Assembly: GCA_900696665.1 (NCBI GenBank)
Contig: CAADGY010000194.1
Coordinates: 1 to 50,667 of the forward strand
Direction: 5' to 3'
Length of the DNA: 50,667 bases
Source: an uncultured Acidobacteriota bacterium
GTDB taxonomy: Bacteria > Acidobacteriota > Terriglobia > Bryobacterales > Bryobacteraceae
The translations under genes were made by a program, and so were the position numbers. Of the stretch, positions 26,745-35,365 are shown in pieces; the first letter of the stretch is position 1, and each line of letters starts with the position of its first letter. The notes beneath the pieces are model-generated. The model searched no databases, was not told where the DNA came from, and saw nothing but the letters and a program-made list of their open reading frames with translations.

Positions 26745-26783
26745 GTAAACTAAGTTTACTATTACTTAGTAAACTTAGTTTAC
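26745..26783. promoter_or_regulatory. Twin MarR-type operators in the marR-cupin intergenic region
   Basis: Site 1, GTAAACTAAGTTTAC (26745-26759), and site 2, GTAAACTTAGTTTAC (26769-26783), are each perfect 15-bp palindromes around a central base and are each other's reverse complement. Centres are 24 bp apart, slightly more than two helical turns. The TTTACT...AGTAAA segment between them adds a further inverted repeat. Site 1 ends 5 bp before the marR ATG; site 2 ends 14 bp before the cupin GTG and just 3 bp before its AAGGAGG site. Such pairs suit two regulator dimers, able to repress both genes. Confidence 0.9.
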
Positions 26784-26797
26784 CACAAGGAGGCTAC

Positions 26798-27280
26798 GTG
26801 CTACGCGAGGGGATCAATCTTACGGTGAATCCTTCCGAGGAGACCATCCGGCTGGGGCCGCTCACAGTGCGCTTCCTGCTCACTCGGGACAACTCGGCTG
26901 GCAGCATTGCAGCCTTCGAGGTTCTTGTCCCGTGCGGGCAGCGCCTGGCAGCGCCGGCGCATAGCCACGACCATTTCGAGGAGACCATTTACGGTATCGC
27001 CGGAGCGCTAGTCTGGACGGTCAATGGTAAACAAATCGAGGTTGGACCGGGGCAAGCGCTTTGCATTCCGCGAGGAGCCATTCACCGGTTCGACAATGTC
27101 GGGAGCACGGACGCAATGGCGCTTTGCGTGATTACGCCGGCGGCGATAGGTCCGCAGTTTTTCCGTGAGTCCGCCGAATTGATCAACGCGGCCGCCAGCG
27201 GGCCGCCGGACCGGGCGAAGATGAGTGAGATCATGCGCCGCCACGGTCTCACGCCTGCTCCACCTCCGGGTCAGGCGTAG
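26798..27280 (+). CDS. Cupin-domain protein, MarR-controlled
   Basis: A 160-aa single-cupin (Cupin_2) protein: motif 1 HSHDHFEETIYGIAG (55-69) with metal-binding His55/His57 and Glu61 or Glu62, and motif 2 PRGAIHRFDN (91-100) with His96. Cupins bind Fe, Mn or Zn and include dioxygenases and sugar isomerases; the substrate here is not known. GTG start 26798 with a perfect AAGGAGG site 4 nt upstream. Control by the divergent MarR protein is strongly suggested by the operators. The C-terminal 30 residues (PDRAKMSEIMRRHGL) form a helix resembling other MarR-linked cupins. Confidence 0.85.
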   Translation: MLREGINLTVNPSEETIRLGPLTVRFLLTRDNSAGSIAAFEVLVPCGQRLAAPAHSHDHFEETIYGIAGALVWTVNGKQIEVGPGQALCIPRGAIHRFDNVGSTDAMALCVITPAAIGPQFFRESAELINAAASGPPDRAKMSEIMRRHGLTPAPPPGQA

Positions 27281-27295
27281 AGTCTCCGGAGTGTA

Positions 27296-28306
27296 TTAGA
27301 CTTTCCTGCCGGACGCCGCCTCTATCTCGCATACGGTTTGTGCCAGCAGGTTCAATAGATCTTCCGCTTTGATGGGTTTCGGGGGATATCCGTCCATCCC
27401 CGCGTTGAAACACTTTCACGCGATCGCCCTTCATGGCATGCGCCGTCATCGCGATGATGGGTGTGTTGGCGGCCCAAATGGCGTTCTCTCACCCGGATCT
27501 CATGGGTGGCCGCATAGCCATCCATCTCCGGCATCTGGCAATCCATCAAAATCGCATCGCAGATTCCGCGGGTCCAGCCGTCGACCGCCTCTCTTCCCGT
27601 GGCGGCGACTTCCACCGTGTGCCCGTGCTTTTCGAGCAGCCGGACCGCCAGCTTCTGATTGATGGGATTATCCTCCGCAAGCAGAACGCGCAGCTTGCGC
27701 CCGCCCGGAGTGTCCGTCCCGCCGCTGCTCGCATCTTCGGACGGACGGCCGCCGTTCTGGGACTGCACCCTGAGCGCCTGGCAGATTGCACGGAACAATT
27801 CATGGCGCTGCACGGGGTTCATCAGGTAGGCCGAAATCCCCAGGTTTGGCCCGGCCTGCCCGCGGTCGACGGAACTGAGCAGGATAATAGCCGGGGTGTT
27901 GGTACGGAACTCCCTGAAAATCGACTCGATCAGAAGAAAGCCGTCCATTCCGGGCATGCAGGCATCAGTAAGAATCAGATCGAACGGCGTGCCGTCCTGG
28001 ACCGCCTTGCCAATCGTGCGGAGAGCTTCGGCGCCGCTTTCCGAAGTTTCCGGCAACGCCTGCCAGCACCGCAGGGTTTCCGCCAGGATCCGCCGGTTCG
28101 TGGTGTTGTCGTCGACCACAAGCATCCGCACGCCCGCCAAGGCGTTCATCGCCGGTTCCGGTTGAACCGGCTGGTCTTCGGGGATGGCGAACGGCACAGT
28201 CACATGGAACGTGCTTCCCGATCCCGGCTCGCTCTCGACCGAGATCCGCCCGCCCATCAGACTGACGAGTTGCGCCGAGATCGACAGCCCCAGACCAGGG
28301 GATGGA
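27296..28306 (-). pseudogene. Truncated, frameshifted hybrid histidine kinase remnant
   Basis: Begins with the end of a histidine kinase ATPase domain (GLGLSISAQLVSLMGGR from about 28296), where the rest of the kinase is missing. Then come a receiver domain (VRMLVVDDN..., phospho-site in LILTDACMPGMDG) and a second one (LRVLLAEDNPINQ, LMDCQMPEMDG). The last receiver is broken by two frameshifts near 27460 and 27415; reading across them restores TPIIAMTAHAMKGD, then CFNAGMDGYPPKPIKAEDLLNLL and a stop at 27296. A stand-alone 301-codon frame exists at 28257-27352, but its end is out of frame. Sequencing error could explain the shifts but not the missing kinase core. Confidence 0.8.
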
Positions 28307-28420
28307 TAGGCGTTTTAATGACCCGTGAGGCACGTCCAGGAATAAAGCAGTTCGTCCGGGGGGAATTCTTGCGTATAGTCCCGGCTTAGGCTGATCCGGA
28401 CTTTCGGGGCTTCACCTCTG

Positions 28421-30556
28421 CTAACCCGCGGGACGCTCCAGGCGTTCGAGGGCGGACATCATCCGCGCGGCGGCATCGGTGTTTCTGCCGAATCGCAGCT
28501 CGTTGTAAGCGGACGTCAACTCTTCCACCAGCGCGGCGGTGGGCGAAACGGGCAGGACGCGCACGAACTCCGCCGGCGTGAGCCATGGCGGCTTTTCGAA
28601 GCCCTTCCGCTTTAACAGCGCTAACATCCGGTTGTACAGCAGCGTGGCATCGCTTGCTTCCGCCAGCCCGCGCTGGACCCGTTGCACCCGTCGCCGCGCC
28701 CGCCACCATTTGTGAAGCCTCGGAGCGGCGAAAATCAGGGCGGTAAGCAACACCAGGCCGATTATCACCGCGCGTCCCCATCGCGCGTAAAGCTCTACGG
28801 CTTGGCGGCGCCACTCCGTCAGCGAGCGGCCAAGCCCGGTGAACCACGACAGGCCGAGGTCGCGGCTTCCACGCTCCATGCGCGAAGCCAGCGTAAGCTG
28901 CCGCTCCCGGTCGTAGTTCAGCACCCATTCCTGCCAGAAAATGTCCGCCGCGTCGAAATAGAGCATCAGCCTGGTCCAGGCGGAGATGGCGCCCGCCCCG
29001 GGGTCCGGCGGCGTCGGGTCAAACGTCGTCCAGCCCCGTCCGGGGAGATAGGCCTCCACCCAGCTATGCGCGTCCGACGCCCGGATGACGTACCAGCCAC
29101 TGATGGGGTTATACAGGCCACTTTGAAATCCCGTCACGACCCGGGCGGGAATCTTCAGGGTGCGAAGCATCACCGCCATCGAGGAAGCGAAGTATTCGCA
29201 ATGCCCTTTCCGGCGGTGGAACAGAAAGTCGGAAATGGGATTCGCCAGCTCTTTCTCCGGCAACTCTATCGTGTAGCCGTATCGCGTCCGGAGCTCATGT
29301 TCAATCGCGCGGGCGCGTTCCGCGTCGGTGCGCAGCCCGGAAGCGATCTCCGCGGCGTATTGCAGAATTCTGGCGTCGGTGGCGGGAAGAGAAGTATAGA
29401 GGTTCCGCGCGGCCGGGGTGAGAGGAGCGGCGGGTTCCGGCGTGGGCCCGCTGCCGAGAAAGCTGTGCCCGATATAGCGCATTCCGTCACCCGCTCCGTA
29501 TCCCAACTGGTAGCTGTCGGTGGGTGTGCGAATGACGGTTCTCGCCTGAACCTGCAAAAACTCCGGGGTCCCCGCCAAGAACAGGGTATCGGAGGCAATG
29601 GATTTGAGTATGACGTTATAACTGATGCGCGGGCCGGCACGCCATCTCTGCGGGTTCTGAACCAGCGTCGCGATCCCTTTCTCGACTTTCACAATCTCAC
29701 CGCCGCCGTTGTTGCTGTTGTACCAGCGCTTGCCGTCGAACTCGGCCAGCGCGGCGCCGCGCCACTTCAGATGTAACTGGCTGCGATTGCCCTCGATGCG
29801 CACGTGCATCACCGGTGTGCTCTGTCTCTTGATCTCGCCGATTTCTCCGAGTGTCACTTCATTCGAAAAACCGGGCAGCCGGTATTTTTGCGAAGCGAAA
29901 TGCTGGAATGCCGCGCGCGCGGTTCGGGGCAGCAGGAAAAAGAGGCCCGCGGTCATGCCAAGGATGCCCATGGCAATCACAAGGCTCAGCGCGGTGAGGC
30001 GCACGTGAATCGAACGCAGACCGGCGCGCGAAGTGGCCACGTGCTTTCGCGTGGAACGGCGTATCTCCGAACTGGTAAACGTGGCGACGCCAAATACCAG
30101 GAAAAAGGCCAGAAAGACGAAAAAACTGAGGCTGGTTGATAGAACCGACGCCGCCAGCAGCTCCAGAAAAGCCACGATTTTGACGAAGACATAATCGCGC
30201 GCCGTTCTGGCCGTCAGCACCTTCACTACCAGCAGATAGAAGACCAGGTGTACCGTCGCCGCAAGAAACTCTCTGGAGAGATAAAAGTAGTCGAGCGGAT
30301 AGAACGCGATATAGCAGAGCGTGGCGGCCGTTACGGCGGTGTCCGATATCCGAAGCCGCAGGACGCCGGCCGCCATCAAAGCTCGCAGAACAATAGCGAT
30401 CCCGGTGGCCGCGAGAGTGGGTAAATCCAGAGCGCCGGAACCCGCGACGGCAAGGTATCCGCTCGTTAGCAGCCCGAGCAGTGAAAATTCGAACAGCCTT
30501 TCCACCGCTGCCGGGCGACCAGGCACATCGCGAGGGCCTGACGTATCCGAGCCCAT
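28421..30556 (-). CDS. TgpA-type transglutaminase-like membrane protein
   Basis: Six N-terminal transmembrane segments (about 20-210, DUF3488) precede a periplasmic transglutaminase-like domain with the catalytic triad Cys453 (KGHCEYFAS), His497 (DAHSWVE) and Asp513 (TFDPTPP), then a transmembrane helix (AVIIGLVLLTALIF, about 588) and a C-terminal DUF4129-like tail. This is the standard TgpA architecture, usually next to MoxR and DUF58 genes; those are absent. The likely role is a cross-link or peptidase step in the periplasm. ATG start 30556; divergent from the small protein gene with 17 bp between starts. Confidence 0.9.
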   Translation of the reverse strand: MGSDTSGPRDVPGRPAAVERLFEFSLLGLLTSGYLAVAGSGALDLPTLAATGIAIVLRALMAAGVLRLRISDTAVTAATLCYIAFYPLDYFYLSREFLAATVHLVFYLLVVKVLTARTARDYVFVKIVAFLELLAASVLSTSLSFFVFLAFFLVFGVATFTSSEIRRSTRKHVATSRAGLRSIHVRLTALSLVIAMGILGMTAGLFFLLPRTARAAFQHFASQKYRLPGFSNEVTLGEIGEIKRQSTPVMHVRIEGNRSQLHLKWRGAALAEFDGKRWYNSNNGGGEIVKVEKGIATLVQNPQRWRAGPRISYNVILKSIASDTLFLAGTPEFLQVQARTVIRTPTDSYQLGYGAGDGMRYIGHSFLGSGPTPEPAAPLTPAARNLYTSLPATDARILQYAAEIASGLRTDAERARAIEHELRTRYGYTIELPEKELANPISDFLFHRRKGHCEYFASSMAVMLRTLKIPARVVTGFQSGLYNPISGWYVIRASDAHSWVEAYLPGRGWTTFDPTPPDPGAGAISAWTRLMLYFDAADIFWQEWVLNYDRERQLTLASRMERGSRDLGLSWFTGLGRSLTEWRRQAVELYARWGRAVIIGLVLLTALIFAAPRLHKWWRARRRVQRVQRGLAEASDATLLYNRMLALLKRKGFEKPPWLTPAEFVRVLPVSPTAALVEELTSAYNELRFGRNTDAAARMMSALERLERPAG

Positions 30557-30573
30557 TTCTTTCAGTTTATCTA

Positions 30574-30957
30574 ATGCCGGAACGTGAAATTGCCGATGAG
30601 ATTTCTGGAATGCTCGGGCGGGAACCGGATAGCGACGCTATCCTGCAACAGTTCAACAAGCTTATCCAGGAGTTGCTGCGCGGCAATATGAAGCGCAACA
30701 GTTTCCGGCGGTGGGAGATCGATCTGCTCCTGGACATTGGCGATTGCAACCTTCAACGCAGTCAGAGGCGGAACGTTCTTCAGCGCTATCAGAAAGCCGT
30801 CCAGCGCCACATGGAGAAAGGCGCCCCCACTCCGCTGAAACTTTCGGAATACCTGGAGACGCTGCGTGCCCGGAGAGATGCGCGCGAAGAACGGCAGCCG
30901 GACAACCCTGCCGTCAGAACGGAACCACGGTCCTCAAAGGCTTGTCTGCTATCCTGA
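30574..30957 (+). CDS. Small conserved helical protein of unknown function
   Basis: A 127-aa, largely alpha-helical protein (MPEREIADEISGMLG, FNKLIQELLRGNMK, RRWEIDLLLDIGDCNL, LQRYQKAVQRHMEKG, LSEYLETLRARR). No known motif. The in-frame extension upstream to 30481 lies inside the opposite TgpA gene and is unlikely. ATG 30574 has no Shine-Dalgarno site and is only 17 bp from the TgpA start, so translation may be leaderless or from a minimal leader. The ordered helices and the conserved-looking tail indicate a real gene; regulatory or structural role unknown. Confidence 0.6.
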   Translation: MPEREIADEISGMLGREPDSDAILQQFNKLIQELLRGNMKRNSFRRWEIDLLLDIGDCNLQRSQRRNVLQRYQKAVQRHMEKGAPTPLKLSEYLETLRARRDAREERQPDNPAVRTEPRSSKACLLS

Positions 30958-30986
30958 ATTAGTATCAACAACAATAGGAGCTAGCG

Positions 30987-31313
30987 ATGGGATGTGGCGG
31001 CGGATTTCCTCCACCGATGGACGTTGAGAAGCCCGGCGGGCGTAAAGTTTTCTGTGTGAAGTTCCAGCGTGAAATGGCAGGTTTGGATGAACCGCCGTTT
31101 GACAACGACCTGGGACAGCGTATTTACGAGAACGTCTCTAAAGAAGCCTGGCGGCTTTGGGTTGAGCAAATGAAGATGATCATGAACGAATACCGCCTCA
31201 ACCTCGGAAACCCGGATGCGCAGGAATTCCTGATGAAGCAGATGGAAGAATACTTCTGGGGAGCGGGCGCGGCGTTCCCGCCCGATTACGTGCCGCCACG
31301 GTCCAAAGCATAA
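30987..31313 (+). CDS. yggX: YggX-family iron-trafficking-like protein
   Basis: Residues about 18-95 match the YggX family: VFCVKFQREMAGLDEPPF, DLGQRIYENVSKEAWRLW and MIMNEYRLNL, followed by AQEFLMKQMEEYFWG. YggX protects Fe-S clusters and helps limit labile iron under oxidative stress. The N-terminal 17 residues (MGCGGGFPPPMDVEKPG) carry a Cys and Gly/Pro-rich extension not in the E. coli protein; the SD AGGAG supports this longer start at 30987 (M11 is the alternative). The conserved family Cys is present near residue 23. Short 3' neighbour, so probably monocistronic. Confidence 0.85.
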   Translation: MGCGGGFPPPMDVEKPGGRKVFCVKFQREMAGLDEPPFDNDLGQRIYENVSKEAWRLWVEQMKMIMNEYRLNLGNPDAQEFLMKQMEEYFWGAGAAFPPDYVPPRSKA

Positions 31314-31427
31314 ACCACGATACCGTCCCTGACAGTCCGGCTCTGAGCAGAGCCGTGAGCGCCGGCAGGCGGACAGGTCGCCGCAGTACCGGAAGGAAGC
31401 ACTTAGCGGATTCGATATACTACTCCG

Positions 31428-32159
31428 GTGCAGACGTTCCGGGTATTCTCCCTCATGGTTGCGGCGTTGCCGCTCGGCGCGCAATTGCAGCCCCGATACG
31501 ACATCTATCGCGCGCCGTCGGCCATCGTGGTCGACGGCAAGCTGGACGAGGCAGCTTGGCGCCATGCTCCCTCCGCCGGGGATTTTCACTTCAACTGGTG
31601 GAAAGAAGGCGTCAAGGAACAGACCGTCGTGAAGTTGCTTTGGGACGACCGGAACCTGTACCTCGGCTATTACTGTCAAGACAGGCACATATCGGGCACT
31701 GTTACCGAGCGTCACGGTCCGGTTTCGCGGGACGATTGCGTCGAAGTCTTTCTCAGCCCGAACCCGGAGAAGGTCCGGAATTATTACGGCTTCGAGATCA
31801 ACGTCATTGGTACGATGCTCAATTTCATCCGTGCCGATTGGTATAAGGGACCGTTCCACTGGGAGCCGGAGGGAGTGCGTTATCGCACCTCCTTTCACGG
31901 GCTTGCGGAGAAGCGGGAGTCACCGGACGATGATCACTGGATTCTGGAGCTGGCCATCCCGTTCACGAACTTCGAGAAAGATGCCGCGCACACGCCTCCC
32001 GTTGAAGGCGACACCTGGCGGCTGAACCTGAACCGCGCGGGCGGTATCACCAACGCGCAGTACAGCACGTGGTCGCCCGTGGCGAGTCCCAAGCCGAACT
32101 TCCATGTGCCGGAAAGTTTCGGGCGGGTGCGGTTTGTGAACCGAGTGTTGGAAAAATGA
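31428..32159 (+). CDS. Exported CBM9/DOMON-like carbohydrate-binding protein
   Basis: A 243-aa protein with a short signal peptide (VFSLMVAALPLGA). The mature sequence has the IVVDGKLDEAAWRHAPS start and VEVFLSPN / YGFEINVIGTMLNF blocks typical of CBM9/DOMON-like family PF06452 domains, which bind sugars or haem and are often fused to enzymes. Here it stands alone. The start is GTG 31428; the alternative ATG (residue 10) would cut into the signal peptide. Function unknown; probable binding partner is a polysaccharide. Confidence 0.75.
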   Translation: MQTFRVFSLMVAALPLGAQLQPRYDIYRAPSAIVVDGKLDEAAWRHAPSAGDFHFNWWKEGVKEQTVVKLLWDDRNLYLGYYCQDRHISGTVTERHGPVSRDDCVEVFLSPNPEKVRNYYGFEINVIGTMLNFIRADWYKGPFHWEPEGVRYRTSFHGLAEKRESPDDDHWILELAIPFTNFEKDAAHTPPVEGDTWRLNLNRAGGITNAQYSTWSPVASPKPNFHVPESFGRVRFVNRVLEK

Positions 32160-32173
32160 GGGCCGGGCGGCTC

Positions 32174-33442
32174 TCAACGCCTGCGCACGGCGTGCGCCCG
32201 CAGCACCGGCAGCGTAGTCGCAAGCTGAAATTCGAGCTTGGCGTGCGATTGCCGCAGCGCCGTCTCCACCGCTTCCGGGCTGTCCGCGCGAGCGAAAAGG
32301 AACCCTAGATAGCTGCTGCCTTCAGGCAACGGTAAGAGCTTCTGGCCTTCTTTGGCGGTGATGATCACATCCTCGATGCCCGCCACGGCTTTGGCTTCCT
32401 CGACGCCGCTCACGGATTCGTAAATGCCTTCGCGCGGAATAGGAATCATCATGACGCCGGAGGCCTCTTCCGAAAGAGCGGCTCCGGAAACATCCTCGCC
32501 CACCGAATGCCGCAACACAAGTTCTTCGAGGCCCATGCCCCCGCGGAATTGCAGGGCCTTGGCGCACAGTCCCCCAATGGGCCGCGCAGCTACTTCGAGA
32601 ATCCAGGCGCCCTGATCGTTGTGGCGCATCTCGGCGTGAACCGGACCGTCTGTTAGGCCTAAGGCTTCGACGGCAAGCGCGGCCGTTTCGATGAGCTCAT
32701 TTTGGACCTCTCCGGGCTCCCGGGAAGGTGTAACGTAAATAGTCTCCTCAAAGAAAGGGCCCTCCAGCGGATCCGGCTTGTCGAACAGCGCAAGCGTTTG
32801 CAGCCGCCCGTTGGTCACCAGCCCTTCCAGTGCGTATTCGGAGCCCGGTATATAGCTTTCCACTTGCAGAAACTGATTCTGAGCGGCGCGCCGGCGCACG
32901 ATGTCCGGCTGCTCAAGAATGGATCGAATCCGCTTGAAAGCCGCCACGAACTCCTCCGGGGAATCGGCGCGGATAACACCGCGGCTGGCCGAAAGGCCGA
33001 GGGGCTTCAAAACGCACGGATAGGATGTGGTCGCGGCCGCGGCGGCGGCATCGCCCGGGAACGGAATGCGGCGGTAGGAAGGAAGTCGCAGGCCCGCAGC
33101 CCGGAAACGCTCTCGCGCCAGAAACTTGTCCGCCGCTGCTTCGACCGCGCGAACCGGGTGGTACCGGACGCCGAAACGCTCCGCCGCCGCGGCCGCCAGC
33201 AGCGTAGGACGGTCCCCTACGGCAACGATGCCGTCAAACGGCCCTTGGAGCGCTTTGAGCGACGGGCCGGGCTTGTCGAAGCGCACCGCGACCGCGTGGT
33301 CGCCCCACGGGTCGTCGAGAACGTGACAGCGATCCGTCGCCAGAGTCAAATCGAAGCCCAGACGCTGCGCCACATCAGCGAATACACGGACCTGGTATCC
33401 GGTTGTGGCGGCGAACAGCACAATCCTTTTCTGCGCGCTCAT
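32174..33442 (-). CDS. ATP-grasp carboxylate-amine ligase
   Basis: A 422-aa ATP-grasp protein. N-terminal Rossmann-like segment (IVLFAATTGYQVRVF), the central ATP-grasp lobe with YPCVLKPLGLSASRGVI (about 140-160), EGPFFEETIYVTP and a Glu/Asn-rich Mg-binding region, and a C-terminal lobe resembling L-amino-acid ligases of the BacD/LAL type. It would join an amino acid or acid to an amine using ATP; substrates are unknown. The upstream TTG 33466 is less likely than ATG 33442, the only ATG near the start of the domain. Convergent with the CBM9-like gene (14-bp gap) and divergent from recA. Confidence 0.8.
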   Translation of the reverse strand: MSAQKRIVLFAATTGYQVRVFADVAQRLGFDLTLATDRCHVLDDPWGDHAVAVRFDKPGPSLKALQGPFDGIVAVGDRPTLLAAAAAERFGVRYHPVRAVEAAADKFLARERFRAAGLRLPSYRRIPFPGDAAAAAATTSYPCVLKPLGLSASRGVIRADSPEEFVAAFKRIRSILEQPDIVRRRAAQNQFLQVESYIPGSEYALEGLVTNGRLQTLALFDKPDPLEGPFFEETIYVTPSREPGEVQNELIETAALAVEALGLTDGPVHAEMRHNDQGAWILEVAARPIGGLCAKALQFRGGMGLEELVLRHSVGEDVSGAALSEEASGVMMIPIPREGIYESVSGVEEAKAVAGIEDVIITAKEGQKLLPLPEGSSYLGFLFARADSPEAVETALRQSHAKLEFQLATTLPVLRAHAVRRR

Positions 33443-33532
33443 TCTCAATTCCGATCTTACCTTCAATCCGGCTTTTGACTGAGACGAACGGTGGCCTCAA
33501 GCCACCAACTCCGTTGCTGGAGGAATCTGCGA

Positions 33533-34546
33533 ATGGACGGTGAGCGGCGGCGGGCGATCGAACAGGCGATGAGCCGGGCCGACAGGCAATTCGGAAAAGG
33601 ATCGGTTCTTCTCCTGGGATCCAGAAATACGCTGCCCGTGTCCGTGATCCCGACTGGAGCGATTTCGATCGATGCCGCCCTGGGAGTGGGCGGCTTTCCC
33701 AGAGGCCGCGTGATTGAGATCTTCGGTCCGGAGTCGTCCGGCAAAACGACCATCGCGCTACAGGTGCTGGCGGAAGCGCAGAAGGCCGGAGGCACGGTGG
33801 CGTTTATCGACGCCGAACACGCGCTCGATCCTCTCTACGCCCGCAATCTGGGCGTGGATACCGATAACCTGCTGGTCTCACAACCCGACTACGGCGAGCA
33901 GGCGCTGGAAATCATGGCGGCCCTGGTTGCCTGCGGCGCCGTGGATGCCGTTGTTCTCGATTCGGTGGCGGCGCTGGTTCCTAAAGCCGAGCTCGAAGGG
34001 GAAATGGGCGACAGCTTCATGGGATTGCATGCGCGCCTGATGTCGCAGGCGCTCCGGAAGCTTACCGGTATGGTGGCCCGCACGAACACCTGCCTCATCT
34101 TCATCAACCAGGTCCGCGAAAAGATCGGCGTTATGTTCGGCAATCCGGAAACCACCACCGGCGGCCGCGCCCTGAAATTCTATGCTTCCGTCCGGGCGGA
34201 AGTGCGGCGTCTGGCGGCGATCAAGGACGGAGACAAAACCGTTGGCAACCGGACAAAAATCAAGGTCGTCAAGAACAAGGTAGCGGCGCCGTTCCGGGAA
34301 GCGGAAGTGGACATCCTCTATGGCCGCGGCGTCTGCCGCGAGGGCGACCTGCTCGATCTCGGCGCGGCCCACAACCTGGTGGAGAAGAGCGGATCGTGGT
34401 TCAGTTTCCGCGGCGAACGGCTGGGCCAGGGCCGCGAAAGCGCCAGGTTGTTTCTTCAGAACAACCCCGCTCTCCGGAACCGGATTGAGGCGGAACTCCG
34501 GAAGAAACTCGGCTTGGCAGCGGCTTCCGAAGGCGCCGCGGCGTAG
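33533..34546 (+). CDS. recA: RecA recombinase
   Basis: Strand-exchange and SOS coprotease. Walker A GPESSGKT (65-72), the [10 protein letters not shown] strand, [22 protein letters not shown] loop L2 and the GRNP-lacking C-terminal domain; 337 aa. The start is chosen at ATG 33533, with GGAGG 9 nt upstream, giving the standard [23 protein letters not shown] opening; the upstream GTG 33491 would add 14 residues and is less likely. The C-terminus is short (few acidic residues after residue 325), unlike the long acidic tail of E. coli RecA. A 9-bp inverted repeat follows the stop. Confidence 0.96.
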   Translation: MDGERRRAIEQAMSRADRQFGKGSVLLLGSRNTLPVSVIPTGAISIDAALGVGGFPRGRVIEIFGPESSGKTTIALQVLAEAQKAGGTVAFIDAEHALDPLYARNLGVDTDNLLVSQPDYGEQALEIMAALVACGAVDAVVLDSVAALVPKAELEGEMGDSFMGLHARLMSQALRKLTGMVARTNTCLIFINQVREKIGVMFGNPETTTGGRALKFYASVRAEVRRLAAIKDGDKTVGNRTKIKVVKNKVAAPFREAEVDILYGRGVCREGDLLDLGAAHNLVEKSGSWFSFRGERLGQGRESARLFLQNNPALRNRIEAELRKKLGLAAASEGAAA

Positions 34547-34579
34547 GAGCAGAAACACCCCGCCGGAGCTCAAAAAGCA

Positions 34580-34609
34580 CCAAAACATCGTCCAGCCGAA
34601 ATGTTTTGG
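34580..34609 (+). terminator. Inverted repeat downstream of recA
   Basis: CCAAAACAT (34580-34588) and ATGTTTTGG (34601-34609) form a 9-bp stem with a 12-base loop, 34 bp past the recA stop. It lacks a following T-run, so it may be a factor-dependent terminator or an mRNA 3' structure rather than an intrinsic terminator. Confidence 0.35.
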
Positions 34610-34693
34610 CGTCCTAAACCCCTGTTTATGGGGGTCCCAGCGCCTCCCGTGGACAAAAAACTTTAAAAATCGGCCATTTTTGGCGGAATTCTC

Positions 34694-34723
34694 TTTACAC
34701 CGGCTTCCGGCATCCCTTATCAT
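34694..34723 (+). promoter_or_regulatory. Likely promoter of the HU gene
   Basis: TTTACA (34694-34699) and TATCAT (34718-34723) with an 18-bp spacer. Transcription would begin near 34730, giving a leader of about 220 nt before the HU start. Confidence 0.5.
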
Positions 34724-34950
34724 TAAACAGCAAACACGCGCATGGACACGTTTGCCCACGCTCCATCCAACGTACTGCAAGACACGGTAGCTGAGGTAGA
34801 CGAGTCCCGGCGAAGTGGGCGCCAACCGGTTCGCTCGATCAGACGGCCGGTTGTCATGCCCAGCCGGAGCGGAAAGCGCTGTGCGGCTCCGCAACGGTTA
34901 GGACACCTGTCACGTTCATTGGGAGAATCGATAACCAGTAAGGGAGATTT

Positions 34951-35250
34951 ATGGCCGAGAGAATGACGCAAACGCAACTCGTGAGAGAACTTGCCGAAAG
35001 CACGGAGCTCAATAACAAAACCGCCCGTGCTCTTCTCGACAGTCTCGCTGCAATCGCTGTACGCGAAACGAAAAAGAATGGTGTTTTTGTAATCCCCGGC
35101 ATCGGGCGGCTGGTGCGGCAGGAGCGGAAAGCCCGCATTGGCAGAAACCCGGCGACGGGCGAAAGCATCAAGATTCCCGCGAAGAAAGTGGTGAAGTTCC
35201 GGGTGGCGAAATCCGTGAAGGATGCGATCGTGCCGCCGAAGAAGAAGTAA
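34951..35250 (+). CDS. HU-family nucleoid DNA-binding protein
   Basis: Small dimeric DNA-bending protein that compacts the nucleoid. Contains the HU/IHF core TQLVRELAESTELNNKTARALLDSLAAI and the DNA-binding arm GRNPATGESIKIPAKKVVKFRVAKSVKDAI. The C-terminal KK tail is basic. 99 aa. ATG 34951 with an AGGGAG site 5 nt upstream. A rho-independent terminator follows 30 bp after the stop. The chromosomal context (recA upstream) suggests no operon; a long leader precedes the gene. Confidence 0.95.
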   Translation: MAERMTQTQLVRELAESTELNNKTARALLDSLAAIAVRETKKNGVFVIPGIGRLVRQERKARIGRNPATGESIKIPAKKVVKFRVAKSVKDAIVPPKKK

Positions 35251-35279
35251 GACCAGGCCTCAAAAAAGTTCAGACACGA

Positions 35280-35305
35280 AAACCCCCGCGCAATGGCGGG
35301 GGTTT
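35280..35305. terminator. Bidirectional intrinsic terminator between HU and tatA
   Basis: AAACCCCCGC (35280-35289), a 6-base GCAATG loop and GCGGGGGTTT (35296-35305) form a perfect 10-bp stem. On the plus strand it continues TTTGTTCC, and on the minus strand TTTTCG, so it can serve both HU and the convergent tatA gene. Confidence 0.85.
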
Positions 35306-35365
35306 GTTCCATTCATAAAGCCGAGTTGAGTCTCCGCTCAAAAACGTGCGAGCGGGTCAGGAAGC

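Larger units (their letters stand above)
34547..34950. other. 404-bp recA-HU intergenic region
   Basis: Contains an inverted repeat (34580-34609), a promoter-like pair (34694-34723) and several short direct and inverted A/T-rich segments such as AAAAAT-CGGCC-ATTTTT. A 75-codon open frame starts at ATG 34742 but has no homology cue and overlaps the HU start; it is not called as a gene. Confidence 0.4.

Noticed and set aside
30981..31898. A 305-codon minus-strand ORF opposite the YggX and CBM9-like genes
   Set aside because: Both plus-strand genes have clear family motifs and start sites, and this ORF has none.
34742..34966. 75-codon ORF in the HU leader
   Set aside because: No homology cue; overlaps the HU start. 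Kept only as a possible leader peptide in the findings.
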